Assembly (NCBI RefSeq): GCF_000009265.1
Contig: NC_008378.1
Span: 806,001 to 870,000, forward strand
Source: Rhizobium johnstonii 3841
GTDB taxonomy: Bacteria; Pseudomonadota; Alphaproteobacteria; Rhizobiales; Rhizobiaceae
DNA length: 64,000 nucleotides
Direction of reading: 5' to 3'
The translations under genes were made by a program, and so were the position numbers. The notes beneath the pieces are model-generated. The model saw only the letters and a list, made by a program, of their open reading frames with translations, was not told the origin of the DNA and searched no databases. Positions 44,501 through 55,253 of this stretch are shown piece after piece. Each line of letters starts with the position of its first letter. Within the stretch, counting starts at the first letter, position 1.

Positions 44501-46438
44501 ATGGCCAAAGAAATACTGTCGCGCGGCGTCACCCGCCGCGCCGTGCTTGGTGGCATGGCTGGTGTCGCGGCGCTGTCTATCGCCGGTCGCGTGTCTGCCG
44601 CAGGCGGTGAAGCGCCGGCCCTTGCGCAGCTCGCCAAGGATGGAAAGCTGCCGCCGCTCGCCGAGCGCCTGCCGAAAAAGCCGATGGTCGTGACGCCGTT
44701 CGAGAAGGTCGGCACCTATGGCGGTTCGCTGCGTCGCGGCCTTCGCGGTTCATCCGACCATAACGGCATCCTGCGTATGGTCGGCAACCAGAGCCTTGTG
44801 CGCTGGAACCTCGATTTTACCGCCGTGCAGCCGAACCTTGCCGAGCGCTGGGAGGTCAGCGACGACGCAACACAATTCACGTTCCATCTCATCGAAGGCG
44901 TGCGCTGGTCCGACGGTCATCCCTTTACGGCCGATGACGTCGTTTTCGCGATCGAAGACTGCGTCAAGAACACCGAGCTCTACAGCTCGACGCCGGCGCA
45001 GCTTGCCGTCGCCGGCAAGCCGGTCACCGTCGAGAAGATCGACGACTATACGGTGAAGTTCACCTTTGCCGCGGCCAACGCGCTTTACCTGGAAAACCTC
45101 GCCACACCGCTTGGCCAGCATCCGACGCTGTTCCCGAAGCATTACTGCAGCCAGTTCCTGCCGAAATATAATCCCAATATCGAGGCCGATGCGAAGAAGG
45201 CCGGCGTCACCAGTTGGACGGAGCTGTTCCGCAGCCGTTGCGGCGACATCGAGATCCCGTCGCGATGGGGCAATGTCGACAAGCCGACGCTCGATCCATG
45301 GGTGGTCAAGGAGCCCTATGCCGGCGGCGCGACGCGCGTCGTCATGACCCGCAACCCTTATTTCTGGCAGGTCGATACCGAGGGCAACCAGCTCCCCTAC
45401 ATCGATGAAATCAACTTCGGCATCTCGCAGGACGTCGAATCGCTGATGCTGAACGTCATCTCTGGAAAAATCGACATCCAGGAACGTCACATCAGCGTTC
45501 TGGCCAACAAGCCGACGCTGTCCAAGAACATGGAAAAGGGCGATTATCGGCTGCTGACGCTCGTGCCTTCGGCCTCGCAACAGTGCCAGATCTATTTCAA
45601 CATCACCCACAAAGATCCTGCCATGCGCAAGATGTTTGCCGACAAGGCGTTCCGGCAAGCGCTTTCGATCGGCATCAATCGCCAGGAGCTCATCGACATC
45701 GTCTATTTCGGACAGAGCGAGCCCTACCAGGCCGGGCCGCGTCCGACCCATCCCTGGTATAACGAGACATACGCGCGCCAATTCACCGAATTCGACGCCG
45801 ACAAGGCAGGCGCGATGCTCGATGAGGCCGGCTATAAGAAAGGCGGCGACGGTTTCCGCCTCCGGCCCGACGGCCAGAAGGTGTTCTTCTCGATCGACGT
45901 CATTCCGACCCTCTATCCCGACCTCGTCGATGCACTGGAACTGGTCAAGGCGCATTGGGCTCAGATCGGTATCGACATGAAGGTCAACACGATCGAGCGG
46001 GCGCTCTATTACACCCGCGGCGACGACAACGCCCATGATGCGGCGGTGTGGCCGGGTCCTGGCGGTCTCGATCCGATGCTCGATCCGCGCGATTTCTTCG
46101 CCTTCCATCCGCAGGGTTCGCGGTACGCCATTCCATGGACGCTTTGGTACACCTCCAACGGTGCACGCGGCGAAGAGCCGCCGGAAAGCCAGAAGAAGCG
46201 CATGATGCTCTTCGACGAAGCGCGTTCGACGGCCGATCTCGACAAGCGCGGTGCGATCATGAAGCAGATCTTCGACATCGCGGCCGAGGAATTCGAGACC
46301 GTCGGCCTTTGCCTTGCCGTCGGCGGCTTCGGCATCATCCGCAACAATCTGCGCAATGTTCCCGAGAAGGAGCCGGATAGCTGGTCCTGGCCCAATCCCG
46401 GTCCGGCAATGCCGCAGCAATTCACCTTCACGAGCTGA
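44501..46438 (+). CDS. Tat-exported family 5 ABC binding protein
   Basis: A 645-residue solute-binding protein of the OppA/DppA family. The N-terminus contains TRRAVLGGMAG, a twin-arginine motif, followed by a hydrophobic stretch ending AGRVSAAG. Twin-arginine leaders occur in a subgroup of large family-5 proteins. The mature part shows GGSLRRGLRGSSDHNGILRM and the DGHPFTADDVVFAIEDCVKN segment standard for the family. Ligand unknown; the downstream enolase-superfamily genes suggest a sugar acid or an oligosaccharide rather than a peptide. Confidence 0.88.
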   Translation: MAKEILSRGVTRRAVLGGMAGVAALSIAGRVSAAGGEAPALAQLAKDGKLPPLAERLPKKPMVVTPFEKVGTYGGSLRRGLRGSSDHNGILRMVGNQSLVRWNLDFTAVQPNLAERWEVSDDATQFTFHLIEGVRWSDGHPFTADDVVFAIEDCVKNTELYSSTPAQLAVAGKPVTVEKIDDYTVKFTFAAANALYLENLATPLGQHPTLFPKHYCSQFLPKYNPNIEADAKKAGVTSWTELFRSRCGDIEIPSRWGNVDKPTLDPWVVKEPYAGGATRVVMTRNPYFWQVDTEGNQLPYIDEINFGISQDVESLMLNVISGKIDIQERHISVLANKPTLSKNMEKGDYRLLTLVPSASQQCQIYFNITHKDPAMRKMFADKAFRQALSIGINRQELIDIVYFGQSEPYQAGPRPTHPWYNETYARQFTEFDADKAGAMLDEAGYKKGGDGFRLRPDGQKVFFSIDVIPTLYPDLVDALELVKAHWAQIGIDMKVNTIERALYYTRGDDNAHDAAVWPGPGGLDPMLDPRDFFAFHPQGSRYAIPWTLWYTSNGARGEEPPESQKKRMMLFDEARSTADLDKRGAIMKQIFDIAAEEFETVGLCLAVGGFGIIRNNLRNVPEKEPDSWSWPNPGPAMPQQFTFTS

Positions 46439-46449
46439 TTTTCGTCTTG

Positions 46450-46475
46450 AGCGCCGTGCCATCAGGTACGGCGCT
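46450..46475 (+). terminator. Stem-loop after binding-protein gene
   Basis: AGCGCCGT (46450-46457) pairs with ACGGCGCT (46468-46475) around 10 nt, then TTCTTTC. It lies in the 123-bp gap between the binding-protein gene and the first permease, so it could attenuate read-through and raise binding-protein levels. Confidence 0.55.
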
Positions 46476-46561
46476 TTCTTTCAGTACGCCCTCCGAGATG
46501 CCTTGCCGGTCCTGACCGCCGACAAGGCCCGGGAGGCGGCGTTCAATGCAAGAGGCGCCTC

Positions 46562-47548
46562 ATGCTGGTCTTTATCGCCAAACGCTTCCTATGGATGATT
46601 CCATCGCTGTTTGCCGTCAGCTTCCTGGCTTTCGTGCTGATCCAGCTGCCGCCGGGCGATTATGTCACGACCTATATTGCGACGCTGGCAGCATCCAACG
46701 AAATCGTCGATCAGAACACGGCGGCGCAATTGCGCGAGCGCTTCGGCCTCGGCGACCCGATGCTCGTCCAATATTTCAAATGGATGTGGGGCATTCTCAC
46801 GCGCGGCGATTTCGGCATCTCCTTCGAATGGCAGCAGCCGGTCTCGGACCTGATCTGGGAGCGCATGGCGCTGACGCTCGTTCTGGCCCTTTCGACATTG
46901 ATCGCCACCTGGGCGATCGCGCTGCCGATCGGCGTCTATTCCGCGGTGCGCAAATATTCGATCGGCGACTATTTCTTCACCGCCTTCACCTTTTTCGGCC
47001 TGGCTGTTCCATCCTTTCTGCTGGCGCTGGTGCTGATGTACATCGCGGCGGTCGAATTCGGACAGGATGTCGGCGGGCTCTTTTCGCCGGAATATGAGAA
47101 CGCGTCCTGGAGCTTCGCCAAGATGGTCGACCTCTTCTCGCATCTCTGGCTTCCCGTCATCATCCTTGCCGTCTCCTCGACGGCGAGCCTCATCCGCGTC
47201 ATGCGCGCCAACATGCTCGATGAATTGCCGAAGCCTTACGTGACCACGGCACGGGCAAAAGGGCTCTCTGAGTTCCGGCTGCTGATGAAATATCCTCTGA
47301 TGATCGCGCTCAATCCGTTCATCTCGACGATTGCCTGGCTGCTGCCCAATCTCATTTCCGGCTCGGTCGTCGTCGCCATCGTCCTCAATCTGCCGACGGC
47401 CGCACCTTTGCTGCTGCAGGCGCTGATGGCCCAGGACATGTATCTCGCCGGCGCCTTCGTTCTGCTGATCTGCGCGCTGACGCTGATAGGCTCTCTGATC
47501 AGCGATATCCTGCTTGCGCTGGTCGATCCCCGCATCCGGTTGGAATAG
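46562..47548 (+). CDS. Peptide-type ABC permease (DppB-like)
   Basis: A 328-residue permease with six apparent helices, starting IAKRFLWMIPSLFAVSFLAF. The coupling region YVTTARAKGLSEFRLLMKYP is the EAA-type segment. ATG 46562 lies seven bases after a GGCGCC-rich leader, with no strong ribosome site, but the family start agrees. Ten bases separate it from the second permease. Confidence 0.9.
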   Translation: MLVFIAKRFLWMIPSLFAVSFLAFVLIQLPPGDYVTTYIATLAASNEIVDQNTAAQLRERFGLGDPMLVQYFKWMWGILTRGDFGISFEWQQPVSDLIWERMALTLVLALSTLIATWAIALPIGVYSAVRKYSIGDYFFTAFTFFGLAVPSFLLALVLMYIAAVEFGQDVGGLFSPEYENASWSFAKMVDLFSHLWLPVIILAVSSTASLIRVMRANMLDELPKPYVTTARAKGLSEFRLLMKYPLMIALNPFISTIAWLLPNLISGSVVVAIVLNLPTAAPLLLQALMAQDMYLAGAFVLLICALTLIGSLISDILLALVDPRIRLE

Positions 47549-47557
47549 GAGCCTCAC

Positions 47558-48679
47558 GTGGCCGACATCCCCATTACAAATATTCAGCCGGATCGCGCCG
47601 CCGTCGCGTCGCAGTGGCAGCTCATCTGGTGGGCTTTCCGCCGGCACCGGCTGGCCATGGTGGCGCTGGTCGTCACCGTACTGATGTATATCGTCGCCGT
47701 CATTCCCGGCTTCTTCGCCATCAACGATCCGTACCTGCAAAATGCGCGGGCGACCTTTCACCCGCCGCAGAAATTGCATCTGATCGATACTGAGAACGGC
47801 TTCTCCTTCGGCCCGCATTATTATCCGATGAAGCTGACCCGCGATCCGGAAACGCTGGCCGCCATCTACAAGGAAGACACGACGAAACGTGTCGATGTCC
47901 AGTTCTTTGGGCGCGGTTATGAATATTCCGTGTTCGGCCTGTTCAGGACCAACATCCATCTGATCGCCTCGCCCGACAAGACGACGCCGCTGCTTCTGTT
48001 CGGCGCCGACAGGCTTGGGCGCGACGTCTTCAGCCGAACGGTGCAGGGCTCGCAGATTTCGTTGTCGATCGGCCTCGTCGGCGTCTTCTTCTCGCTGATC
48101 CTCGGCATCGTGCTCGGCGGCATCTCGGGGTACTACGGCGGCCGCATCGATTTCTTCCTGCAGCGGGTGATCGATTTCGTGCTGTCGCTGCCGACGATCC
48201 CGATCTGGCTGGCAATGGCGGCGGCCCTGCCGCAGGACTGGCCTGCGACGCTGCAATATATGATGATCACGATCATCCTGTCGCTGACCGGCTGGGCGCA
48301 GCTCGCCCGCGTCGTTCGCGGCCGCTTCCTGTCCTTGCGCACCGAGGAATTCGTCGCCGCCGCGAGGCTCGACGGCGTTCGCGAAAGGCGCATCATCTTT
48401 CGCCACATGCTGCCGAGCTTTGCCAGCCATATCATCGCGTCGATCACGCTTGCGGTGCCGGCGATGATCCTTGCCGAAACCTCTCTCTCCTTCCTGGGGC
48501 TCGGGCTACAGCCGCCGACCATCTCCTGGGGCGTGCTTCTGCGCGAGGCCCAGAACATTCGCTCGATCGCCACCGCGCCATGGCTCTTCATGCCGGGCTG
48601 TGCCGTCGTGGTCGCCGTGATGGCGCTCAACCTTCTCGGCGACGGCCTGCGCGATGCGGCCGACCCCTACAACAAATGA
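47558..48679 (+). CDS. Peptide-type ABC permease (DppC-like), long periplasmic insert
   Basis: A 373-residue permease that starts at GTG 47558 (AGGAG eight bases upstream). The protein has the DppC-type core (FGADRLGRDVFSRTVQGSQI, then ARLDGVRERRIIFRHMLPSF). Between the first and second helix there is a larger insert (about residues 60-140), as in the oligosaccharide-linked subgroup of these permeases. It ends just before the fused ATPase gene. Confidence 0.9.
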   Translation: MADIPITNIQPDRAAVASQWQLIWWAFRRHRLAMVALVVTVLMYIVAVIPGFFAINDPYLQNARATFHPPQKLHLIDTENGFSFGPHYYPMKLTRDPETLAAIYKEDTTKRVDVQFFGRGYEYSVFGLFRTNIHLIASPDKTTPLLLFGADRLGRDVFSRTVQGSQISLSIGLVGVFFSLILGIVLGGISGYYGGRIDFFLQRVIDFVLSLPTIPIWLAMAAALPQDWPATLQYMMITIILSLTGWAQLARVVRGRFLSLRTEEFVAAARLDGVRERRIIFRHMLPSFASHIIASITLAVPAMILAETSLSFLGLGLQPPTISWGVLLREAQNIRSIATAPWLFMPGCAVVVAVMALNLLGDGLRDAADPYNK

Positions 48680-48686
48680 GGCCGGC

Positions 48687-50404
<1,718 letters not shown>

Positions 50405-50408
<4 letters not shown>

Positions 50409-51616
50409 AAATCACCGGGATCCGCACTTTTCTCATGCATGTCGGTCAGCCCGATCCCGCGAACTGGGCTTCCGACCAACGTTCTGGCGGTGGCGCCTCC
50501 AAGCAGTTCGGCGGCACCAGAAACTGGCTCTTTCTGAAGATCGATACCGACGAGGGCATCACCGGCATCGGTGAATGCTCAGGCTGGCCGCGCGTCGTCG
50601 AGACGGCGATTCATGATCTCGCCCCACTCCTCATCGGCGAAGATCCGGCCCATACCGAACGGCTATGGCAGAAGATGCATATCGCGATGATGGGCCATGG
50701 CATGCTCGGAACGGTCGGAGGCGGTGCGATGACCGGCATCGACATGGCGCTATGGGACATCAAGGGCAAGGCGCTCGGCGTGCCTGTCTGGATGCTGCTC
50801 GGCGGCAAGGTGCGCGACCGGATCCCGATCTATTCGCATGCGAATACGCCTGAGCGCGCGCTTGCCATCAAAACGCGCGGCATAAAGGCGATCAAATGCG
50901 GCGGCGTCGCCGATCCGGTTCGCAAGGTTGCTGCGCTGCGCGACGCCGTCGGCGACGACATGGACATCGCCATCGATCTGCATGGGCCGCCGTGGCTGAC
51001 GCCTGCGGATGCCTGCCGGCTGGTGCGGACGCTCGAACCCTATGAATTGATGTGGGTGGAAGATCCGATCGCGCCGGAGAATATCGACGGCTACCGGCGT
51101 ATCCGCGACGCCGCGCATGTGCCGCTTGCCGCCGGCGAGCGCTCGGCGACCATCTTCGGCGAGCGTGAGCTCATCGAGAAGGAGCTGGTCGACGTCATCC
51201 AGCCGGACACCGGCCGGGCCGGCGGCATCACCCAGATGAAGAAGATCGCGGCCATGGCTGAAGCCCATCATATCCAGATGGCGCCGCATTCGGGTTCGCT
51301 CGGGCCGGTGGCGGAATATGCGGCTTTGCATCTGCTTGCAGCGATCCCCAACGCCCTCATCCTCGAGCGCCTCGACGACGACTGGGACGGCCGCCGCCAG
51401 ACGATCGTGCCGCATCCGCAACAGGTCGACGGCTTGATCGCCGTTCCTGATGGCCCGGGACTTGGCTGCGATATCGACGAGGCCTTCGTGGCGCGCTTCC
51501 CCAGCAACGGCAATGTCTCGGTGCCGCAAAGTGCCGGTGCCTACAATCCCGGAACCGACAATGAGCATCTCTACGTGCAGACGCGCCAGTCGCGTCGCAC
51601 CTATTTCAATCGCTAG
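50405..51616 (+). CDS. Enolase-superfamily dehydratase 1
   Basis: A 403-residue mandelate-racemase/muconate-lactonising-type enzyme. Metal ligands are visible: Asp191 in IAIDLHGPPW, Glu219 in WVEDP and Glu245 in AGERS. Lys164 in AIKCGG and His193 are possible acid/base residues, with Asp268 and His295 (MAPHSGSLGP) as the Asp-His dyad. These patterns fit acid-sugar dehydratases. The exact sugar acid is unknown. The start overlaps the fused ATPase gene. Confidence 0.88.
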
Positions 51617-51628
51617 AAGGACATAAAG

Positions 51629-52816
51629 ATGAAGATCGACCGCATGCGGGTTTTCATGACCCGCGACAAGGACCGTCCGCGCGTGATCGTCGCGCTCGAC
51701 ACCGATGACGGGCTGACGGGTTGGGGCGAATGCTACAATCACGGCCCCGACAAGGCGCTGCCGCCGCTGCTCGATTATCTCTACGGATTTGTCTCCGGCC
51801 AGGATCCGACACGCGTGGAGTATCTCGTCAATCTGCTGATCCAGCAGAGCCGGTTTCCGCCGGGGGCGCTTGGCCTTGCCGCGATCTCCGCGCTCGATCA
51901 CTGCCTGTGGGACCTTGCGGCCAAGGCAGTGAATGTCCCGGTCTACAAGCTGCTCGGCGGCGAAGTGCGCGACCGCATCAAGGTCTACGCCGGTGTCTAT
52001 ACCGCACCGGATGCGCCGGCGGCGCGCGACGAGTTCGATCGTCTGAAGGAGGGATGGGGGTTCACCGCCTTCAAGCTCAGCCCCTGGCGGATCGACATGC
52101 ACTCCAACCGCTGGGGTAATGTCGTGAAAGCCTCGGCGGATTATTTCCGCTCGCTTCGCGAAACGGTCAATGACGAATACGAAATCGCCTTCGATGCCCA
52201 TGCGAAGATTTTCGAGCCGATCGCCGCTCGCCAGCTCGGCAATGCGCTGGCGCCTTATGATCCGCTGTTTTTCGAGGAGCCGCTGCGTCCTGAAAATATC
52301 GAGGCCTGGGGCGACCTGAAACAGGGGCTCAACTGCACACTTGCGACCGGCGAGTCGCTCTATAACAGAAACGAGTTCCTGCGGCTGCTGCAGGTCAAGG
52401 GCGCCGACCTCATCCAGCCCGACATCTGCGTCGTCGGCGGCATCAGTGAAATGCGCCGCATCGCCACACTCGCCGAAGCCTTCTTCGTCGGCGTGGCGCC
52501 GCACAACCCGATGGGTCCGCTTGCGACGGCGGTCAACGTTCATTTTTCTGCGGCGGCGCAGAATTTCCGCATCCTCGAATACCGGCTGCCAAAGGGACAG
52601 GCTTATGTCTATGGCGGCCTCGATATCGAGAAGCGGGAGGGGGAAACCCGCTACGTCGTCGATCCCTATCTGCCGAAGGACGGCTATCTGGAGCTGCGTC
52701 CCGACCGGCCGGGCTGGGGCGTCGAAATGGACGAGAAGGCGATGGAAGAGGAAGGTTACATCCATTGGCAGCGACGCGTGCCGAAGCGGCCCGACGGCTC
52801 CTACGCCTTTGCCTGA
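51629..52816 (+). CDS. Enolase-superfamily dehydratase 2
   Basis: A 395-residue homologue of the preceding gene, only moderately similar to it. Lys149 in FKLSPW, Asp189 and His191 in FDAHAK, Glu217 in FEEPL, Glu242 in GESLY, Asp265 and His292 in APHNPMGP fit the galactonate-dehydratase-like group. A ribosome site (AGAAGGA) lies eight bases before ATG 51629. Two such genes in tandem suggest two different sugar-acid stereoisomers. A perfect hairpin follows at 52838. Confidence 0.88.
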   Translation: MKIDRMRVFMTRDKDRPRVIVALDTDDGLTGWGECYNHGPDKALPPLLDYLYGFVSGQDPTRVEYLVNLLIQQSRFPPGALGLAAISALDHCLWDLAAKAVNVPVYKLLGGEVRDRIKVYAGVYTAPDAPAARDEFDRLKEGWGFTAFKLSPWRIDMHSNRWGNVVKASADYFRSLRETVNDEYEIAFDAHAKIFEPIAARQLGNALAPYDPLFFEEPLRPENIEAWGDLKQGLNCTLATGESLYNRNEFLRLLQVKGADLIQPDICVVGGISEMRRIATLAEAFFVGVAPHNPMGPLATAVNVHFSAAAQNFRILEYRLPKGQAYVYGGLDIEKREGETRYVVDPYLPKDGYLELRPDRPGWGVEMDEKAMEEEGYIHWQRRVPKRPDGSYAFA

Positions 52817-52837
52817 GGGCATTGCCCGCTTAAAACA

Positions 52838-52870
52838 GGAGCTGGCCGCCCGCATGGCGCGGCCAGCTCC
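52838..52870 (+). terminator. Strong hairpin after the sugar-acid operon
   Basis: GGAGCTGGCCGC (52838-52849) and GCGGCCAGCTCC (52859-52870) form a perfect 12-bp stem with a 9-nt loop, 22 nt after the last stop. There is no T-run, so it may act with the palindromic element that follows, or as an mRNA-end stabiliser. Confidence 0.65.
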
Positions 52871-52886
52871 CGCAGGCGACGCTTCT

Positions 52887-52999
52887 AGAGCATGAAGCCG
52901 AAAAGTGTGAGCGGTTTTCGGGTGACGTTATGCTCTAACTATTTAATTTAGAACAGGATTCAAATTTTAGGCCGACCGGCCTAAAATCATCCTGTTCTA
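52887..52999. repeat. Rhizobial RIME-type double-palindrome element
   Basis: Two palindromes lie in tandem. The first starts AGAGCAT (52887) and ends ATGCTCT (52936), with inner CGAAAA/TTTTCG. The second runs from TAGAACAGGAT (52949) to ATCCTGTTCTA (52999), with inner TTTTAGGCCG/CGGCCTAAAA. This is the arrangement of Rhizobium-specific intergenic mosaic elements, from memory. Its last bases supply the TAG stop of the reductase gene. Confidence 0.8.
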
Positions 53000-53569
53000 G
53001 GCATCTTTCGGCAGCACTGAGCGAACCCTTGCGATGAAGACATGGAAGTCCCGCATGTAAGTGCGAAGGAAATCGGCGGTTTTGTCGTTGGTGACCTCGC
53101 CGTCATCGGTGATCAGCCCCGGTGTAAACTGGATGTAGGCTTCCGGGGCATTCATCTGGGGAGAGTTGCAGAAACTGAGCACACTGCGCAAATTCTGCTG
53201 GGCGACTGCCGTGCCAATCGCGCCCGGCGACGTGCCGATCACCGCTGACGGCTTGCGTGTGAACGAGTTGGTGCCATACGGGCGGCTCGCCCAGTCGATG
53301 GCGTTTTTCAGCCCGCCGGGTATGGATCGATTGTATTCGGGCGTGACGAACAGCACGGCGTCGACGGCCGCGATTGCCGCCTTGAATGCCTTGCCAGCCG
53401 GAGGGTAGTCGGCGTCATAGTCGTAGCTGTAGAGCGGCAGGTCCTTGAAGGATATCTCCGACATTTCAAGTTCCGGCGGGGCGAGCCGCACCAACGCCTT
53501 GGCGAGCTTGCGGTTGATCGAGCCCTTGGCGAGGCTGCCGATGAGATAGCCTACTTTATGCGTGGTCAT
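52997..53569 (-). CDS. NADPH-dependent FMN reductase / quinone reductase
   Basis: A 190-residue flavodoxin-fold reductase (PF03358). The FMN-binding phosphate loop is GSLAKGSINRKLA near residue 11, and FVTPEYNRSIPGGLKNAIDW at about residues 75-94 is the family signature. Such proteins reduce quinones, azo dyes or chromate. ATG 53569 has GGAGAA five bases upstream; the longer frame upstream overlaps the nitroreductase and is not used. It shares a strand with the nitroreductase gene upstream (77 bp apart), and its stop codon lies in the RIME-type element. Confidence 0.9.
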   Translation of the reverse strand: MTTHKVGYLIGSLAKGSINRKLAKALVRLAPPELEMSEISFKDLPLYSYDYDADYPPAGKAFKAAIAAVDAVLFVTPEYNRSIPGGLKNAIDWASRPYGTNSFTRKPSAVIGTSPGAIGTAVAQQNLRSVLSFCNSPQMNAPEAYIQFTPGLITDDGEVTNDKTADFLRTYMRDFHVFIARVRSVLPKDA

Positions 53570-53646
53570 GGGGTTCTCCAATATCTCGCATGATAAAGGA
53601 CGTATCATACGCAAGAAGGGTTTTCCTGTCCTTCGATCGCAAGTCA

Positions 53647-54312
53647 CTAATCGCCGAGGAACGTGACCGTCTCGTCGAGCGGGGCGCGGCCTGTACGGGC
53701 GTAACTGACCGTGGGGTCTTCGTACCCGATCGACATGCCGCAGAAGAGGATGAGCCCGTCCGGGGGTGACAAGACCTCTGCGACCGTCTCGCGAACCTGC
53801 GACCACGCCATCTGCGGGCAACTGTGCAGACCTTCGGCGCGGAGCAGCAGCATGACGGTCTGCAGATACATGCCGACGTCGGCCCATTGGGGTAGGCCCA
53901 GCTCACGGTCGATGTAGCAGAACAGGGCGGCGGGCGCGCCGAAACAATTCCAGTTGGCGATTGCTGCCCGCTGGCGCGCCTCCCAGTCCTCGCGCGCAAT
54001 GCCGAGCGCGCTGTAGCGCTCCTTGCCGAAGGCGGACCGGCGCTCGCCGTAGGGGGGCTTCAACCCGGCCGGGTACATCTCGTACTGCCGCTTGTCCCAG
54101 GCGTCGCCATGAGCCACGCGCTCGACGGCGGTCGTCTTGAGCTCTGCCAGCGGTGCGCCGGTCATCACGTAGGTGTTCCACGGCTGGATATTCGATCCTG
54201 ACGGCGACCAAGCTGCGGCGGACAGCACACGCTCAAGCACCTCCCTCTCCACAGGCTCGTCTTTGAATCCGCGCACCGACCGTCGACTTTTGACTGCCTC
54301 ATATACGTCCAT
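53647..54312 (-). CDS. Nitroreductase-family flavoenzyme
   Basis: A 221-residue FMN-dependent nitroreductase. It opens MDVYEAVKSRRSVRGFKDEP, with SPSGSNIQPWNTYV as the FMN-binding segment near residue 40 and LFCGMSIGYEDP at the C-terminal end. I chose ATG 54312 because GGAGG lies six bases before it; 54324 is the alternative. It may reduce nitroaromatics or quinones alongside the FMN reductase downstream, in one operon. Confidence 0.9.
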   Translation of the reverse strand: MDVYEAVKSRRSVRGFKDEPVEREVLERVLSAAAWSPSGSNIQPWNTYVMTGAPLAELKTTAVERVAHGDAWDKRQYEMYPAGLKPPYGERRSAFGKERYSALGIAREDWEARQRAAIANWNCFGAPAALFCYIDRELGLPQWADVGMYLQTVMLLLRAEGLHSCPQMAWSQVRETVAEVLSPPDGLILFCGMSIGYEDPTVSYARTGRAPLDETVTFLGD

Positions 54313-54702
54313 GATCGCCTCCATGCCGCCGGCCGTTCGTTACGTCCATGCTCATGGCCGTTTCCTCCTGACTGTTCCGTTCCTGATGTGGTTCATTATC
54401 TCCATTCGCAATGGAGGCGTAATCACACCGTGGTCTAGGAGGCATACATCAAACGTACATCAGGGATCGATGCGTTCGGGGGGGCATGTGGGCGAAGCAT
54501 CGCGGGACTCCCGCGCCACGGGCATCCAGGTCTGGAATGACGCCCCTGAACGGACTCAGCTTGGCGCTTACGCTCAAGCCGCAGTCATCTTTTTCGCCGT
54601 CTTCGCCATTGCGCTGCTCTTCGTTGCCGCGGCACCGATCCCGAGTTGCCGACAAGATCATGCTCCAATCATGAGCCGCAAGAGCAACGCTTCGTCATTT
54701 TG
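54313..54702. other. Gene-poor region upstream of nitroreductase
   Basis: Apart from the palindrome at 54395-54423, I find no recognisable gene. Overlapping open frames here have no similarity I can place. The region might hold a decayed gene, but I cannot support one. Confidence 0.3.
54395..54423. promoter_or_regulatory. Operator-like inverted repeat before nitroreductase
   Basis: CTCCATT-CGC-AATGGAG (54400-54416) is a perfect 7-bp inverted repeat, flanked by ATTA (54395-54398) and TAAT (54420-54423). It lies 83 bp upstream of the nitroreductase start. The regulator is unknown; the ArsR-like gene at 54703 is the nearest candidate. Confidence 0.5.
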
Positions 54703-55056
54703 TCAGGCGCCTACGGCTCGGACGCGTTCCACTGGGGAGCGAGGATGCCATCCGAAGATCTCGGCGAGCGTATCGAGCATCGCCGTGGCCGCGGCGGATT
54801 GAAGTGAATAGTAGATCGTCTGGGCAGCCCTTCGCGTCTGCACGAGTTCCTGTTCTCGAAGAATTGCCAAATGCTGGGAAGTCGAAGATTGGCTCAATCC
54901 CACCTCGTCGGCCAGGACGCTGACGGACATTTCTCCTTCGGCCAACAGATGCAGAATGTGAAGTCGTTTGGCATTCCCCATGGCCGAGAGGAAGTTTGCC
55001 TCGTTGTCGAAGGCGTTGGTTTCAGGGGAAGGCGCGGCTGACGATTGATTGTTCAA
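54703..55056 (-). CDS. ArsR-family regulator, NolR-like
   Basis: A 117-residue ArsR/SmtB-type winged-helix regulator. It has FLSAMGNAKRLHILHLLAEG, then MSVSVLADEVGLSQSSTSQHL as the recognition helix, and LVQTRRAAQTIYYSLQS as the wing. By eye it resembles rhizobial NolR, though shorter in the tail and different in the N-terminus. No metal-binding CxC pair is visible, so it is unlikely to be an arsenic sensor. Target genes are not known; the flavoenzymes are close by. AAGGAGATC lies upstream of ATG 55056. Confidence 0.88.
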   Translation of the reverse strand: MNNQSSAAPSPETNAFDNEANFLSAMGNAKRLHILHLLAEGEMSVSVLADEVGLSQSSTSQHLAILREQELVQTRRAAQTIYYSLQSAAATAMLDTLAEIFGWHPRSPVERVRAVGA

Positions 55057-55253
55057 GGCGAGATCTCCTTTGGGGAATCAAAGCCGGGTACCTGGTCTAT
55101 CCCCGAGCTTTAATTTAGAGATAACGCATGGGTGCGGGGCCGAAACCCATTATCGGCGCCGCATCGTCTTTTCCGGCGCGAATCGGATACGGCGCGCATC
55201 AAATGGACAGCGACGGCAGATCATTCTCGAGGCCGGCATCCTTCGCCTATAAG

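Noticed and set aside
50750..52855. 701-residue minus-strand reading frame
   Set aside because: Antisense to both enolase-superfamily genes, which have intact catalytic residues; this is a shadow frame.
54173..54802. 209-residue plus-strand frame
   Set aside because: It overlaps the nitroreductase and ArsR genes in antisense and has no family signature. The segment between them may hold a decayed gene but I cannot show it.
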